From positions 1 through 64,000 of the forward strand of contig CANQFC010000006.1 in the NCBI GenBank assembly GCA_947598155.1: a stretch of DNA of 64,000 nucleotides, read 5' to 3'. Below the pieces are notes generated by a model. That model was given only the letters and a program-made list of their open reading frames with translations, ran no database searches and had not been told where the DNA came from. Positions 17,450 through 26,294 of the stretch are shown in pieces (the stretch's first letter is position 1; every line of letters begins with the position of its first letter). The translations under genes were made by a program, and so were the position numbers. This DNA comes from an uncultured Clostridia bacterium (lineage in GTDB: Bacteria; Bacillota; Clostridia; Oscillospirales; Acutalibacteraceae).

Positions 17450-17827
17450 ATGGGACGCGTTGAGCTGTGGCCAGAGGGCGAATATTACCTGCGAATACCG
17501 AAACGGCTTTTTGAGGGCGAAGAAGGCCGAAATATGTCGGTTTATGCAAAACTGCTTTACGGTATTTTACTTGATGCAACTGAGATTTCCCGAAAAAACG
17601 GATGTTTTGACGAGAGCGGCGAAATTTTTGTGTATTACAGCGTTCAGAATGCCGCGCGGATTTTGGGATGCTGTAAGGAAAAGGCAATAAAAACATTTCG
17701 CGAGCTTGAAAGCCTAAGGCTTGTTACACGGGTCAAAAAGGGGAACGGCAGGCAGGATATGATTTACGTTCGCCCGCTTAAAACAACGTCAAAGCCCTTT
17801 GCGGGCGGGGGCTGTAAATTCGGTTGA
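17450..17827 (+). CDS. RepA_N-like winged-helix protein
   Basis: 125 aa. Matches the N-terminal domain of RepA_N replication initiators: YYLRIPKRLF, YAKLLYGILLDATEISRKNG, FDESGEIFVYYSVQNAARILGC, then a winged-helix strand KTFRELESLRLVTRVKKG. The C-terminal part of true plasmid initiators is absent, as in many phage or mobile-element versions. Start at ATG 17450, with GGGAGGTGA in front. First gene of the phage-head cassette; 48 bases before the small terminase gene. Role: possibly origin binding or regulation of the cassette. Confidence 0.75.
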   Translation: MGRVELWPEGEYYLRIPKRLFEGEEGRNMSVYAKLLYGILLDATEISRKNGCFDESGEIFVYYSVQNAARILGCCKEKAIKTFRELESLRLVTRVKKGNGRQDMIYVRPLKTTSKPFAGGGCKFG

Positions 17828-17875
17828 CACAGTTTGCGGGTTAAAAATTTTACTTCTCTAAAAAAGGAGGCAGAT

Positions 17876-18346
17876 ATGGGCAAAAATCTTACGAAAAAGG
17901 AAGCGGAATTTTGCTGTCTTGCCGCCGTTCTCGGAAACGGCGCCGAGGCGGCATACAAGGCGGGATTTACGGTTTTTCCGCAAAAGCGCGCGGAAAAACT
18001 GCTTAGAAAAAAACAAATCTCGGATGAAATCGAAAAAATCAAAGAGAGGAATGCAAAATCAAAAGCCGCGCTCACGGGAATACGCAGAATTGCATTCGGC
18101 TCGGTTGCCGACGCGGTGAATTTAGCCGTAAATTTCGGAGAAAACATAGATACGCATTCGCTTGATCTGTTTGCCGTGTCGGAAATCAAATACACCGCAG
18201 GCAAGAGCGTCGAAATCAAGTTTTACGACAGACTGAAAGCTCTTGAACGGCTCGCGGAGATGGAATCCGCCGAGGAAAACGCGGAAGCTATGTCGATTTA
18301 TGAGGCAATCTCCAACAGTGCAAGGCAGGCCGATACATATGAATAA
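17876..18346 (+). CDS. phage terminase small subunit
   Basis: 156 aa. DNA-recognition subunit of the packaging motor, terminase_2/XtmA-like. N-terminal LTKKEAEFCCLAAVLGNGAEAAYKAGF is a helix-turn-helix of the family (split over two helices, residues 5-31), followed by a coiled region and a core ending in KFYDRLKALERLAEM. Start at ATG 17876 with AAAGGAGG upstream; an earlier in-frame ATG at 17834 lacks a site. Its stop overlaps the large terminase start by eight bases. Confidence 0.85.
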   Translation: MGKNLTKKEAEFCCLAAVLGNGAEAAYKAGFTVFPQKRAEKLLRKKQISDEIEKIKERNAKSKAALTGIRRIAFGSVADAVNLAVNFGENIDTHSLDLFAVSEIKYTAGKSVEIKFYDRLKALERLAEMESAEENAEAMSIYEAISNSARQADTYE

Positions 18347-19619
18347 GGAGTTCGTACCGTTTTCACCTAAGCAAATGCAGGTGCTTAATTGGTGGTGCGA
18401 GGAGAGCGCGTATAAAGACAAAATCGGAATAATATGCGACGGCGCCGTAAGAAGCGGTAAAACGCTTTGTATGACGCTCTCGTTTGTATTGTGGGCGTTT
18501 TACAGGTTTTCGGATTCCGACTTTGCAATTTGCGGGAAAACAATAACGTCGCTCAGGAGAAACGTCATCACGCCTATTATACCTGTGCTTTGCGGTATGG
18601 GCTTTTCGGTGACGCAGAAACTGAGCGCGAATGTAATTTATATTTCCTTTGGAGGGCGGAGCAACAGATTTTATCTTTTCGGCGGACGCGACGAAAGCTC
18701 GTCGTCGCTTATACAGGGCATTACGCTTGCGGGGGTTATGCTTGACGAGGTCGCTCTTATGCCGAAATCGTTTACACAGCAGGCCATAGCGCGTTGCTCC
18801 GTTGACGGCTCAAAGCTTTGGTTTAACTGCAATCCCGAAAATCCTCAGCACTGGTTTTACAGGGAGTGGATAAAAAAGCGCGATGAAAAAAACTGTCTTT
18901 ACCTGCATTTTCTTATGAGCGACAACCCGTCTTTGACGGACGAGATACGCGAGCGCTATGAAAAGCTGTACTCCGGCGTGTTTTATGAGAGGTTTATTGA
19001 GGGCAAATGGGTCTGCACGGAGGGTCTTGTATATCCGTTCTTTAAAGTCGGCGTTCACACTTATTCGGGTGAAAAGAGGGGCTTTTCACAGTATTATATT
19101 TCGTGCGATTACGGCACGGTGAACCCCTGTTCAATGGGGCTTTGGGGCGAAAAAGACGGCGTGTGGTACAGAATGTCGGAGTTTTACCACGATTCAAGGG
19201 CGCGCGGATTCCAAATGACCGATTCCGAATATTATGAGGCGCTCTGTACGCTTGCGGGCGGCAGAAAAATCACCGCCGTAATAGTCGACCCCTCCGCCGC
19301 GTCTTTTATAGAATGTATCCGCAGAGGCGCAAGGTTCAAAGTGATACCGGCAAAAAACGACGTTTCCTACGGAATACGCAAGGTGTCTGAATCCTTAAAA
19401 AGCGGAAAAATAAAAATTCACGACTCATGCGCAGATTCAATCCGTGAATTTTCTCTTTACCGCTGGGACGAGAACGCAGGCAAGGACGCTCCAAAAAAGG
19501 AAAACGACCACGCTATGGACGATATACGCTATTTTGTAACGACGCAAAAAAATTGCGGAGAAGGATTTTTTGCCCTATCCGCTCCGAGAACAGAAAGGAG
19601 AATAAATGAGCGTATTTGA
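18339..19619 (+). CDS. phage terminase large subunit
   Basis: 426 aa, full length for the PBSX/XtmB type. ATP-driven DNA translocase and nuclease that fills the capsid. Walker A GAVRSGKT (K41), Walker B VMLDE (D136-E137), coupling motif FNCNPENP, and nuclease-domain aspartates in ISCDYGT and AVIVDPSAAS with a late acidic HAMDDIRY. All expected motifs are present, so the protein looks functional. Start at ATG 18339, overlapping the small subunit; portal gene begins 14 bases before its stop. Confidence 0.92.
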   Translation: MNKEFVPFSPKQMQVLNWWCEESAYKDKIGIICDGAVRSGKTLCMTLSFVLWAFYRFSDSDFAICGKTITSLRRNVITPIIPVLCGMGFSVTQKLSANVIYISFGGRSNRFYLFGGRDESSSSLIQGITLAGVMLDEVALMPKSFTQQAIARCSVDGSKLWFNCNPENPQHWFYREWIKKRDEKNCLYLHFLMSDNPSLTDEIRERYEKLYSGVFYERFIEGKWVCTEGLVYPFFKVGVHTYSGEKRGFSQYYISCDYGTVNPCSMGLWGEKDGVWYRMSEFYHDSRARGFQMTDSEYYEALCTLAGGRKITAVIVDPSAASFIECIRRGARFKVIPAKNDVSYGIRKVSESLKSGKIKIHDSCADSIREFSLYRWDENAGKDAPKKENDHAMDDIRYFVTTQKNCGEGFFALSAPRTERRINERI

Positions 19620-20748
19620 TAAAATCACAAAAAGAGGCTCGCCGGTTAAGGCGGCGCAGACTGTTTCGGCGGATTTGACCGGCGGAGTCGCCGCTTTTAC
19701 CGGAGCGGGACTTACGCCAGGACTTTACAGGGAGCTTCGTGAAAACGTGCCTATAATCGGCGCCGCAATAAACAAAACGGTACGCCTTACCGGCGGATTT
19801 ACCGTTCGGGCAAACAACGCAAAATACCAAAAGGCGCTGGACGTATTTCAAAATAAAATTCCCGTCGGCGCGGGGCGGTGCGGCTTACAGCTTTTTACGG
19901 ACACATATTTTACGGAGCTTTTAACTTACGGCACAACGGCAGGAGAAATAATTTTAGACGAAAACGGAGAAATTCATTCGCTTTACAACGTTCCCGTAAA
20001 AAATATTGTATTAAAGCGCAGTACTGAAGATTTTAACAGAGTTCTTATCTGCCGCCCAAATTCTGTTTTGGGCGAGCCGGTAAAATTTCAGGACCTTGTT
20101 TTTTACACGGCGTTAAATCCCGACGCGGGTGAGATTTTCGGAAACTCCATACTCAAGGGTCTGCCGTTCGTAAGCGATATACTTATGAAAATATACTCGT
20201 CAATCGGAAAAAATTTCGAGAGAATGGGAAACCTGCGATTCGCCGTCACCTATAACCCCGGAAACGACATAATTGACCGCAGCTTTGCAAAGGAGCGCGC
20301 CGAGCAAATTGCCGCCGAATGGTCAAATGCAATAAACAGCCGTGATGTGCGGGATTTTGTAGCGGTCGGCGACGTCAATATAAAGGTAATAGGGGCGGAT
20401 AATAAAATTATAGACAGCGAAATACCGGTTAAGCAAATGCTGGAACAAATTCTCGCAAAACTGTCATTGCCGCCGTTTATGCTCGGCCTTTCGTGGTCAA
20501 CCACGGAGCGAATGAGTTCGCAGCAGGCGGACGCTCTTACGACAGAGCTTTGGAGCTACCGCAGAGTTTTGACGTCGGTTATCGAGAAAATTTGCGATAT
20601 GTATTTGCGCACGCAGGGCAACAGCGACGGCGTTACGGTAGTTTGGGACGACATCACCTTGCAGGACGCCCTTGACGAAGCGAGAGCAAAGCTCTACTCG
20701 GCGCAGGCGAGAGCATTGGAAGCCAATATCGCAGGCAGTAAAACGTGA
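19606..20748 (+). CDS. phage portal protein
   Basis: 380 aa. Would form the dodecameric ring at one capsid vertex through which DNA enters. Similar in layout to SPP1/HK97-like portals: N-terminal region, a wing/stem segment around GNSILKGLPFVSDILMKIY, the helix-rich PPFMLGLSWSTTERMSSQQ block and a C-terminal helical crown. It is shorter than many (400-500 aa), but start, end and reading frame are intact. Overlaps terminase by 14 bases; GAAAGGAG before the ATG. Confidence 0.85.
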   Translation: MSVFDKITKRGSPVKAAQTVSADLTGGVAAFTGAGLTPGLYRELRENVPIIGAAINKTVRLTGGFTVRANNAKYQKALDVFQNKIPVGAGRCGLQLFTDTYFTELLTYGTTAGEIILDENGEIHSLYNVPVKNIVLKRSTEDFNRVLICRPNSVLGEPVKFQDLVFYTALNPDAGEIFGNSILKGLPFVSDILMKIYSSIGKNFERMGNLRFAVTYNPGNDIIDRSFAKERAEQIAAEWSNAINSRDVRDFVAVGDVNIKVIGADNKIIDSEIPVKQMLEQILAKLSLPPFMLGLSWSTTERMSSQQADALTTELWSYRRVLTSVIEKICDMYLRTQGNSDGVTVVWDDITLQDALDEARAKLYSAQARALEANIAGSKT

Positions 20749-20760
20749 GGAGGTGAAAAT

Positions 20761-21648
20761 ATGGTAAAAAAATTTGACGCGCAGCCTTTGGGCTCAAAAG
20801 TGTCGGAGGAGGATTTGGAGCTTATTAACCGACTGAGCCTTAAAGAGCTTACGGCGGACGATGTCTTTGTATTTTCCGTAATACTTTGCGACAACGACAT
20901 TGACCGTGATTTTGAGGTTTTTTCGGATGAAGCGCTTTCCTCTCTGCAAAAATTGTTTATAGGCAAAACGGGGATTTTAAACCACAGCAACCGCTCCGAG
21001 GACCAAATTTGCAGGACTTACAAAACGGAGCTAATTTGCGGCGACGGAAGAACAACCGAATACGGCGCGGGGTACAAATACATAAAGGCTTGGTGTTACA
21101 CGGTAAGGAGCGCCAAAAACGATGATTTGATTAAGGATATAGAAAGCGGAATCAAAAAAGAGGTCAGCGTTTCGTGCAATTTTTCCGAAAAGGTTTGCTC
21201 GATTTGCGGCGAGAGCAACTGCGCTCACAAGGCGGGCAGCTTTTACGGAGATACGCTCTGCTTTAAGTACATCAACGGCGTTACTGACGCTTACGAATGG
21301 TCGTTCGTGGCGGTTCCCGCGCAGAGAAACGCCGGCGTTACAAAGGCGTCTTGTCAAAAGCGGGACACTCATTCCGAAATTCAAAGAGCAAAAGCAGAAA
21401 AAGAGACGAGCTTTGCTCTGCAATACAGAAACGAGATGAAATCCCGCGCCGAAAAGGGATTTGCCATGCTTTTCCCGGAGCTTTCGTCAAAAACAGCAGA
21501 AAGCATAATCAATCTTTGCAATGCGGATATTCTTTCAGAGCTTGTTAAATGCTTTGAAAGGAAAACCGCCAAGCTTTTCCCTATAAAATCACAGTTTGGG
21601 GAAAACGAAACGGACAAAAACAATGCAAACAGTCAATTCAAATTTTAG
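20761..21648 (+). CDS. phage prohead protease, XkdF-like
   Basis: 295 aa. N-terminal protease domain about 35-200: FSVILCDNDIDRDFEVF, GILNHSNR (probable catalytic H75) and KKEVSVSC (probable catalytic S136), as in HK97/XkdF-type capsid maturation proteases. A CxxC-x4-CxH insertion (C146, C149, C154, H156) may bind zinc. The C-terminal part, with charged helical segments, may act as scaffold. Ribosome site GAGGAGGTG. Located between portal and capsid, the standard place. Confidence 0.8.
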   Translation: MVKKFDAQPLGSKVSEEDLELINRLSLKELTADDVFVFSVILCDNDIDRDFEVFSDEALSSLQKLFIGKTGILNHSNRSEDQICRTYKTELICGDGRTTEYGAGYKYIKAWCYTVRSAKNDDLIKDIESGIKKEVSVSCNFSEKVCSICGESNCAHKAGSFYGDTLCFKYINGVTDAYEWSFVAVPAQRNAGVTKASCQKRDTHSEIQRAKAEKETSFALQYRNEMKSRAEKGFAMLFPELSSKTAESIINLCNADILSELVKCFERKTAKLFPIKSQFGENETDKNNANSQFKF

Positions 21649-21660
21649 GAGGTAAAAAAT

Positions 21661-22683
21661 ATGGCTGCATTTGAAACAATTAAACTTGATAAGGGACTTT
21701 ACCGTTCGGCTTTGGGCATTAACGCCGAGCTTGAACGCATTGACCCGTCTGAAAATTACAAGGGCACCGCCCTTGAAGGGCTTGACGCATTTGAGCGTCA
21801 GCTTAAACGATTTGACATTAAAATTAAAGGGGCGTCGTCTTCTCCCATAGAAAAATTCTTCCAGACGTCTGATTCGGCAGTGCTTTTCCCGGAATACGTC
21901 AGCAGAACGGTAAGGCAGGGAATGCAGGATTTGTGCGGCGCTGAGGCGATTACGGCAACTTGCACCGACATAAACGGACTCGATTACAGAACAATATCCT
22001 ATCTTCCCGAGAAAACGCTTACAGAAGAGGCAAAGGATGAATTTATTGCCGAGGGCGGAACCATTCCCGAAATGAAGATTAAGACAAAGGATAATCTTGT
22101 CAAGCTTCACAAGAGAGGCAAAATGATAGTTGCGTCTTACGAGGCTCTGCGCTTTCAGCGCCTTGACGTATTTTCGGTAGCGCTCAAAGAAATCGGCGCC
22201 TACCTTGCGCGCCTTCAGATGAGCGACGCTATCAAAACAATTTGCGAAGGCGACGGCAACAGCAATCCCGCAAAAGGCATATCGCCTAAAGCGGCAGGCG
22301 CTTTGGAATACGCCGATTTGGTTGAGCTTTGGAAATCGCTTCAGCCGTATGCGATGAACGCGTTAGTCGTTTCTCCCGAAATCGCGGCAAAGATTATGAG
22401 CCTTCCCGAAATGCGCGACGCTGCCGCGGGACTCAATTTCCACGCAACCGGCAAAGCGGTAACGCCGCTCGGAGCAAAACTTATTTGCAGCAGTAAAACC
22501 GACAATACAATTTTGGCGCTTGACAAGAATTATGCGCTTGAAATGGTGACTGCCGGCGGAATCGTAACGGATTTTGATAAGCTTATCGATCGCCAGCTCG
22601 AAAGAGCCGCCGTTACGCATACATACGGTTTTGCGAAAATTTGCGACGACGCTTCCGTTTATATGAATTTAGGTGATAATTGA
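21661..22683 (+). CDS. phage major capsid protein, HK97 fold
   Basis: 340 aa. Forms the icosahedral shell. N-terminal part with a charged helical segment (about 25-60), then TSDSAVLFPEYVSRTVRQGM, ATCTDINGLDYRTISYLPE, KLHKRGKMIVASYEALRFQ, and DALKTICEGDGN-like A-domain helices, ending with a capsid-like A domain KICDDASVYMNLG. No stop or frameshift. Strong AGGAGG site before the ATG. The next gene starts at the overlapping TGATG. Confidence 0.85.
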   Translation: MAAFETIKLDKGLYRSALGINAELERIDPSENYKGTALEGLDAFERQLKRFDIKIKGASSSPIEKFFQTSDSAVLFPEYVSRTVRQGMQDLCGAEAITATCTDINGLDYRTISYLPEKTLTEEAKDEFIAEGGTIPEMKIKTKDNLVKLHKRGKMIVASYEALRFQRLDVFSVALKEIGAYLARLQMSDAIKTICEGDGNSNPAKGISPKAAGALEYADLVELWKSLQPYAMNALVVSPEIAAKIMSLPEMRDAAAGLNFHATGKAVTPLGAKLICSSKTDNTILALDKNYALEMVTAGGIVTDFDKLIDRQLERAAVTHTYGFAKICDDASVYMNLGDN

Positions 22684-23042
22684 TGATAAGCTCGCAGGCT
22701 GTTTTTGACGAGGTAAAACGGCTTTTGGACTTTCCGGAGGAGGACGCCGAGAAAATCACCCGTATTTGCGAGTTTTCGGCGGAAACCCTTTCAAAAAGGC
22801 TCAGAGAAAAATATACGGGAGAAGAGAGCGAGGCGGTCTATGCGGCGGCGGCGTTCGCGGCATACCGTTATTCGCTTTTTAAAAGCTGTGTTGACGATAA
22901 CTGCGACTATATAAAAACGGGCGATATTACGGTTCGGCGTTCGGCTTCGTCTTATGTTGAAGCAACGGAAAAGCTGCTTGCCGACGCTTTTTCGGCGGCA
23001 GAATGTTTTACCGATATAGGCTTTATCTTTAAGGGCTTTTAA
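22683..23042 (+). CDS. probable head-tail connector protein
   Basis: 119 aa. All-alpha layout with alternating helices and the position after the capsid gene fit a gp6/XkdG-H type head-completion or connector protein. Start taken at ATG 22683, in the TGATG overlap with the capsid stop. Sequence identity to a named family is not recognised by eye, so the call rests mostly on order and size. Confidence 0.6.
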   Translation: MISSQAVFDEVKRLLDFPEEDAEKITRICEFSAETLSKRLREKYTGEESEAVYAAAAFAAYRYSLFKSCVDDNCDYIKTGDITVRRSASSYVEATEKLLADAFSAAECFTDIGFIFKGF

Positions 23043-23065
23043 AAGCTTCGGAAAGGAAACGGAAG

Positions 23066-23407
23066 ATGACGTTAAACGGAATATTTAAACACGGCAGAAC
23101 GTGCTATGTGAGCTTGCCCGGCGTTTGGAACAGCGAACGTTTTAAAGCTCATATTCAGCCCATTCGTTATAAGACAAAGTTATATTTAGAAGGCGATTAC
23201 ACGGAAATAGGCATTAACAAAAACGATGTTTATCTCTATCTCGGCCCTGCGAACCACGACCTTACGCGGCTTCAGGGAAACGCGAGAATCGTTGACGGCG
23301 ACGGCGCGCTTTATAAAATAGACAGAAGCGAAAGGGTTCTGTTCGGCGACGAGTGCATATATATTTGGGCTGTAATACGAAAAACTACGGAAAAGCACGT
23401 TCCGTAA
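23066..23407 (+). CDS. probable phage head-completion protein
   Basis: 113 aa, beta-rich (RTCYVSLPGVW, YLYLGPANHDL, YIWAVIRKT). Size and position match the second connector or stopper protein of SPP1-like heads. GGAAAGGAAA ribosome site before ATG. Not assigned to a family by eye. Confidence 0.55.
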   Translation: MTLNGIFKHGRTCYVSLPGVWNSERFKAHIQPIRYKTKLYLEGDYTEIGINKNDVYLYLGPANHDLTRLQGNARIVDGDGALYKIDRSERVLFGDECIYIWAVIRKTTEKHVP

Positions 23408-23443
23408 ACCGCTATTTTAAAATATTTAAAGAAAGGAGACGCT

Positions 23444-23480
23444 CCGCGCGGCCCAACGCTTAGGTTAACCGCGCACGCGG
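23444..23480 (+). promoter_or_regulatory. GC-rich hairpin between ribosome site and start
   Basis: A good Shine-Dalgarno GAAAGGAGA (23431-23439) is separated from the ATG at 23497 by a GC-rich inverted repeat (GCGCGG 23446-23451 with CCGCGC 23469-23474). A second, weaker site AAAAGG lies just before the ATG. Confidence 0.4.
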
Positions 23481-23496
23481 GCAAAAGGTAAAATAT

Positions 23497-23967
23497 ATGA
23501 ATTTGTGCAGTAATTACTGTGATTTAATTCTTGAAGAGCTTTCTTCACACAGCTCCGAAATGAAAGTCGTTCTTGCCCATGAAAGCTATATAAAAGAGGT
23601 TCCGTTAAACGAAACCATTGCGGCAGTGGGAATAAAAAAGTGCGTTATTTCGGATATGCCTGATGAAAAGACTGATGAAAACGTTAAGGTTCAAACGAAG
23701 GTAAGAACCATTTTAGTTACTGTCGGAATAAATTTTTATGTGCCGTACGAAAAGGGCACAAGAGGGTGCGTCAGCGCTTTTGACAAAGTGTTCAGCACGC
23801 TTATAGGAAGCAACGAATACAGCCTTTGCGAGGCAAAGCTTCTCGGCACTAAATACTCACGCGAAACGCAAAGCCTTATAGCTGAAACGGAATTTGTATT
23901 TGAAAGCTTTTATTCGGGTCTGATAGAAGGCCCTCCGTACATAGAATCCGGCAAATCGGGCGGTTAA
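23497..23967 (+). CDS. probable phage head-tail joining protein
   Basis: 156 aa. Alpha/beta protein with VQTKVRTILVTVGINFYVPYEKG and FDKVFSTLIGS blocks; size and order match the tail-terminator/neck protein (XkdI/gp17-like) that closes the head cassette in SPP1- or PBSX-type phages. It is the last phage gene; no tail tube, tape measure or baseplate gene follows. Confidence 0.5.
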   Translation: MNLCSNYCDLILEELSSHSSEMKVVLAHESYIKEVPLNETIAAVGIKKCVISDMPDEKTDENVKVQTKVRTILVTVGINFYVPYEKGTRGCVSAFDKVFSTLIGSNEYSLCEAKLLGTKYSRETQSLIAETEFVFESFYSGLIEGPPYIESGKSGG

Positions 23968-23987
23968 AACAATAAAACATTTGATTT

Positions 23988-24020
23988 TTGAGCGGCGGAA
24001 ACGCCGCTCTTTTTTCGCAT
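23988..24020 (+). terminator. terminator of the phage-head cassette
   Basis: GAGCGGCG-GAAA-CGCCGCTC followed by six T. A strong Rho-independent terminator about 20 bases after the last phage gene, which closes the cassette as its own transcription unit. Confidence 0.88.
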
Positions 24021-24114
24021 TTTGATTCCTGATTTTCAAATTTTGATTTTTAGGATTTGGCCGTTTTGCGCCGCTTTTCATTCGGCATTATTGTCATAAT
24101 AGGTCAAATTTTGT

Positions 24115-24160
24115 AACAAACTGCACAAAAGACTATAACGAATTTTGTGTGCAGTTTGAT
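24115..24160. promoter_or_regulatory. inverted repeat upstream of glgB
   Basis: CAAACTGCACAAAA (about 24118-24131) and TTTTGTG-TGCAGTTTG (about 24144-24159) form a near-perfect stem with a two-base bulge. It ends 20 bases before the glgB -35. Could be an operator for a sugar-responsive regulator or a second terminator; the rest of 24020-24115 is AT-rich with no gene. Confidence 0.45.
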
Positions 24161-24179
24161 TATTTTGTTCAAAAATCTA

Positions 24180-24208
24180 TTGAAAATTCGTTTCTGACGT
24201 GTTAGAAT
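24180..24208 (+). promoter_or_regulatory. promoter of the glycogen cluster
   Basis: TTGAAA (24180-24185), 17-base spacer, TAGAAT (24203-24208). Transcription would begin near 24216, so the in-frame TTG at 24223 is too close to be a likely start and ATG 24277 is preferred for glgB. Confidence 0.7.
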
Positions 24209-24276
24209 AAACTTGTATAATTTTGGCAAGGAAAAGCCGAATTGAGCTTTTTCGCGCCGGAAAGGCAACAAAAAAG

Positions 24277-26190
24277 ATGAAAGAAAACAAAACCAAAGTC
24301 AACGCGGTTAAAAACGCGGATACAAACGAGGTTCCCGTTTATCTTTTCCATCAGGGCAGTAATGCCCGCGCGTATGAGTTTTTCGGCTCGCACAGAAAAA
24401 GCGACGGTTCAGTCGTTTTCAGAGTTTGGGCTCCGAACGCTAAAAGCGTGTCCGTTGCAGGCGATTTTAACGGCTGGTCCGACAGCGCAAACGTTATGTC
24501 GAAAATCTCCGACGGGGGAATTTGGGAATGTGAAATAGAGGGCGTAAATGTATATGACGCTTATAAATATTCAATTTTAACACAGTCGGGCGACAGGCTG
24601 ATGAAAAGCGACCCGTACGGTTTTCATATGGAAACAAGACCGCATAACGCCACAAAATTTTATGAGCTTGACGGATATAAATGGAGAGACGCAAAGTGGG
24701 AGGAGAAGAAAAAAACAACATCTTCCTACGCAAGGCCCTTAAATATTTATGAGGTGCATTTAGGCTCGTGGAAACAGCACGGCGACGGCAATTTTCTGTC
24801 ATATCGGCAAATGGCCGATGAATTAGTGCCTTACGTTAAAGAAATGGGGTACACTCACGTTGAATTTATGCCGCTTACCGAATATCCGTTTGACGGCTCG
24901 TGGGGGTATCAGGTCACGGGGTATTTTGCCGCGACGTCGCGCTACGGCACTCCGCACGATTTAATGTATCTTATCGACTCGTTCCACAAGGCGGGAATCG
25001 GCGTAATTCTTGACTGGGTGCCCGCGCATTTCCCGAAAGACGCAAATGGTCTTTATGAGTTTGACGGAACGTGCGTTTATGAATATGCCGACCCCAAAAA
25101 GGGCGAGCATTACGGCTGGGGAACAAGAGTTTTTGATTTCGGCAAAAATGAGGTCAGGAGCTTTTTGTACTCAAGTGCGATGTTCTGGCTGGACAAATTC
25201 CACATAGACGGGCTTCGCATTGACGCCGTCGCCTCAATGCTTTACCTAAATTACGACCGCAAAGACGGCGAGTGGATAGCCAACAAAAACGGCGGAATTG
25301 AAAATTTGGAGGCGGTTGAATTTTTTCACAAGCTGTCCGAGCTCTTGTTCCGAGATTACCCAGGCGCTTTGATGATAGCGGAGGAGAGCACCGCTTGGCC
25401 TATGGTGACAAAACCTGTCTTTATGGGCGGGCTCGGCTTTAATTTCAAATGGAATATGGGCTGGATGAACGACATACTTCGGTATTTCTCGCTTGACGGA
25501 ATTTACCGAAAGAGCAATCACGGCTGTATAACATTTTCGTTCTTCTACGCTTTTTCGGAGAATTTTATTCTGCCCATTTCGCATGACGAGGTGGTTCACG
25601 GCAAATGCTCGCTGATAAACAAAATGCCTGGAACCTACGAGGAAAAATTTGCGGGCGTAAGGGCGTTCCTCGGCTATATGATGGCGCATCCGGGCAAAAA
25701 GCTTTTGTTTATGGGCAGTGAATTCGGTCAATTTATTGAGTGGAACTATCAGCAGGGGCTTGATTGGCTTTTGCTTGATTACGATATGCACCGCAAGCTG
25801 CAGTCATATACAAAAGAGCTAAACAATTTTTACAAAAAAAATCCCCCGCTTTGGCAGGTGGACTACTCTTGGGAGGGCTTTTCGTGGATTTCGTCCGACG
25901 ACTGCGACAATTCCGTTATCGCTTTCCGCAGAATAGATGAGAGCGGCAAAGAGATTATAGCCGTCGGCAACTTTACGAATGTCCGCCGCGAAAATTACAG
26001 AATCGGCGTGCCGAAAGCGAGCGCTTATAAAATCGTATTCAATTCCGACGATGAAAAATACGGCGGTTTCGGCGTTTCGCGCAACCCGGAAAAAATCAAA
26101 ACGGAGAAAATCCCAATGCACGGGTTTGACAAAAGCATAAGCCTTGACCTGCCGCCGATGTCCGTAATTTACCTTAAAAAGACGAAGTAA
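24277..26190 (+). CDS. glgB: 1,4-alpha-glucan branching enzyme
   Basis: About 637 aa from ATG 24277. Introduces alpha-1,6 branches into glycogen. CBM48 domain first ([20 protein letters not shown]), then the GH13 barrel with [11 protein letters not shown] (nucleophile Asp), [11 protein letters not shown] (acid/base Glu) and [10 protein letters not shown] (transition-state Asp), and an all-beta C-terminus. The first gene of glgB-glgC-glgD-glgA. A TTG 18 codons upstream also keeps the frame but sits at the predicted transcription start. Confidence 0.95.
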   Translation: MKENKTKVNAVKNADTNEVPVYLFHQGSNARAYEFFGSHRKSDGSVVFRVWAPNAKSVSVAGDFNGWSDSANVMSKISDGGIWECEIEGVNVYDAYKYSILTQSGDRLMKSDPYGFHMETRPHNATKFYELDGYKWRDAKWEEKKKTTSSYARPLNIYEVHLGSWKQHGDGNFLSYRQMADELVPYVKEMGYTHVEFMPLTEYPFDGSWGYQVTGYFAATSRYGTPHDLMYLIDSFHKAGIGVILDWVPAHFPKDANGLYEFDGTCVYEYADPKKGEHYGWGTRVFDFGKNEVRSFLYSSAMFWLDKFHIDGLRIDAVASMLYLNYDRKDGEWIANKNGGIENLEAVEFFHKLSELLFRDYPGALMIAEESTAWPMVTKPVFMGGLGFNFKWNMGWMNDILRYFSLDGIYRKSNHGCITFSFFYAFSENFILPISHDEVVHGKCSLINKMPGTYEEKFAGVRAFLGYMMAHPGKKLLFMGSEFGQFIEWNYQQGLDWLLLDYDMHRKLQSYTKELNNFYKKNPPLWQVDYSWEGFSWISSDDCDNSVIAFRRIDESGKEIIAVGNFTNVRRENYRIGVPKASAYKIVFNSDDEKYGGFGVSRNPEKIKTEKIPMHGFDKSISLDLPPMSVIYLKKTK

Positions 26191-26294
26191 AAAGTCGGAG
26201 ACAGCAGCGTAAATAATTTTCGTCCGTCTGAATCTTTGCGGTTTTAGGCAAAGGCGCTCGGGCAGAAATTCAGATATTTTTAGGAGGAAAAAAT

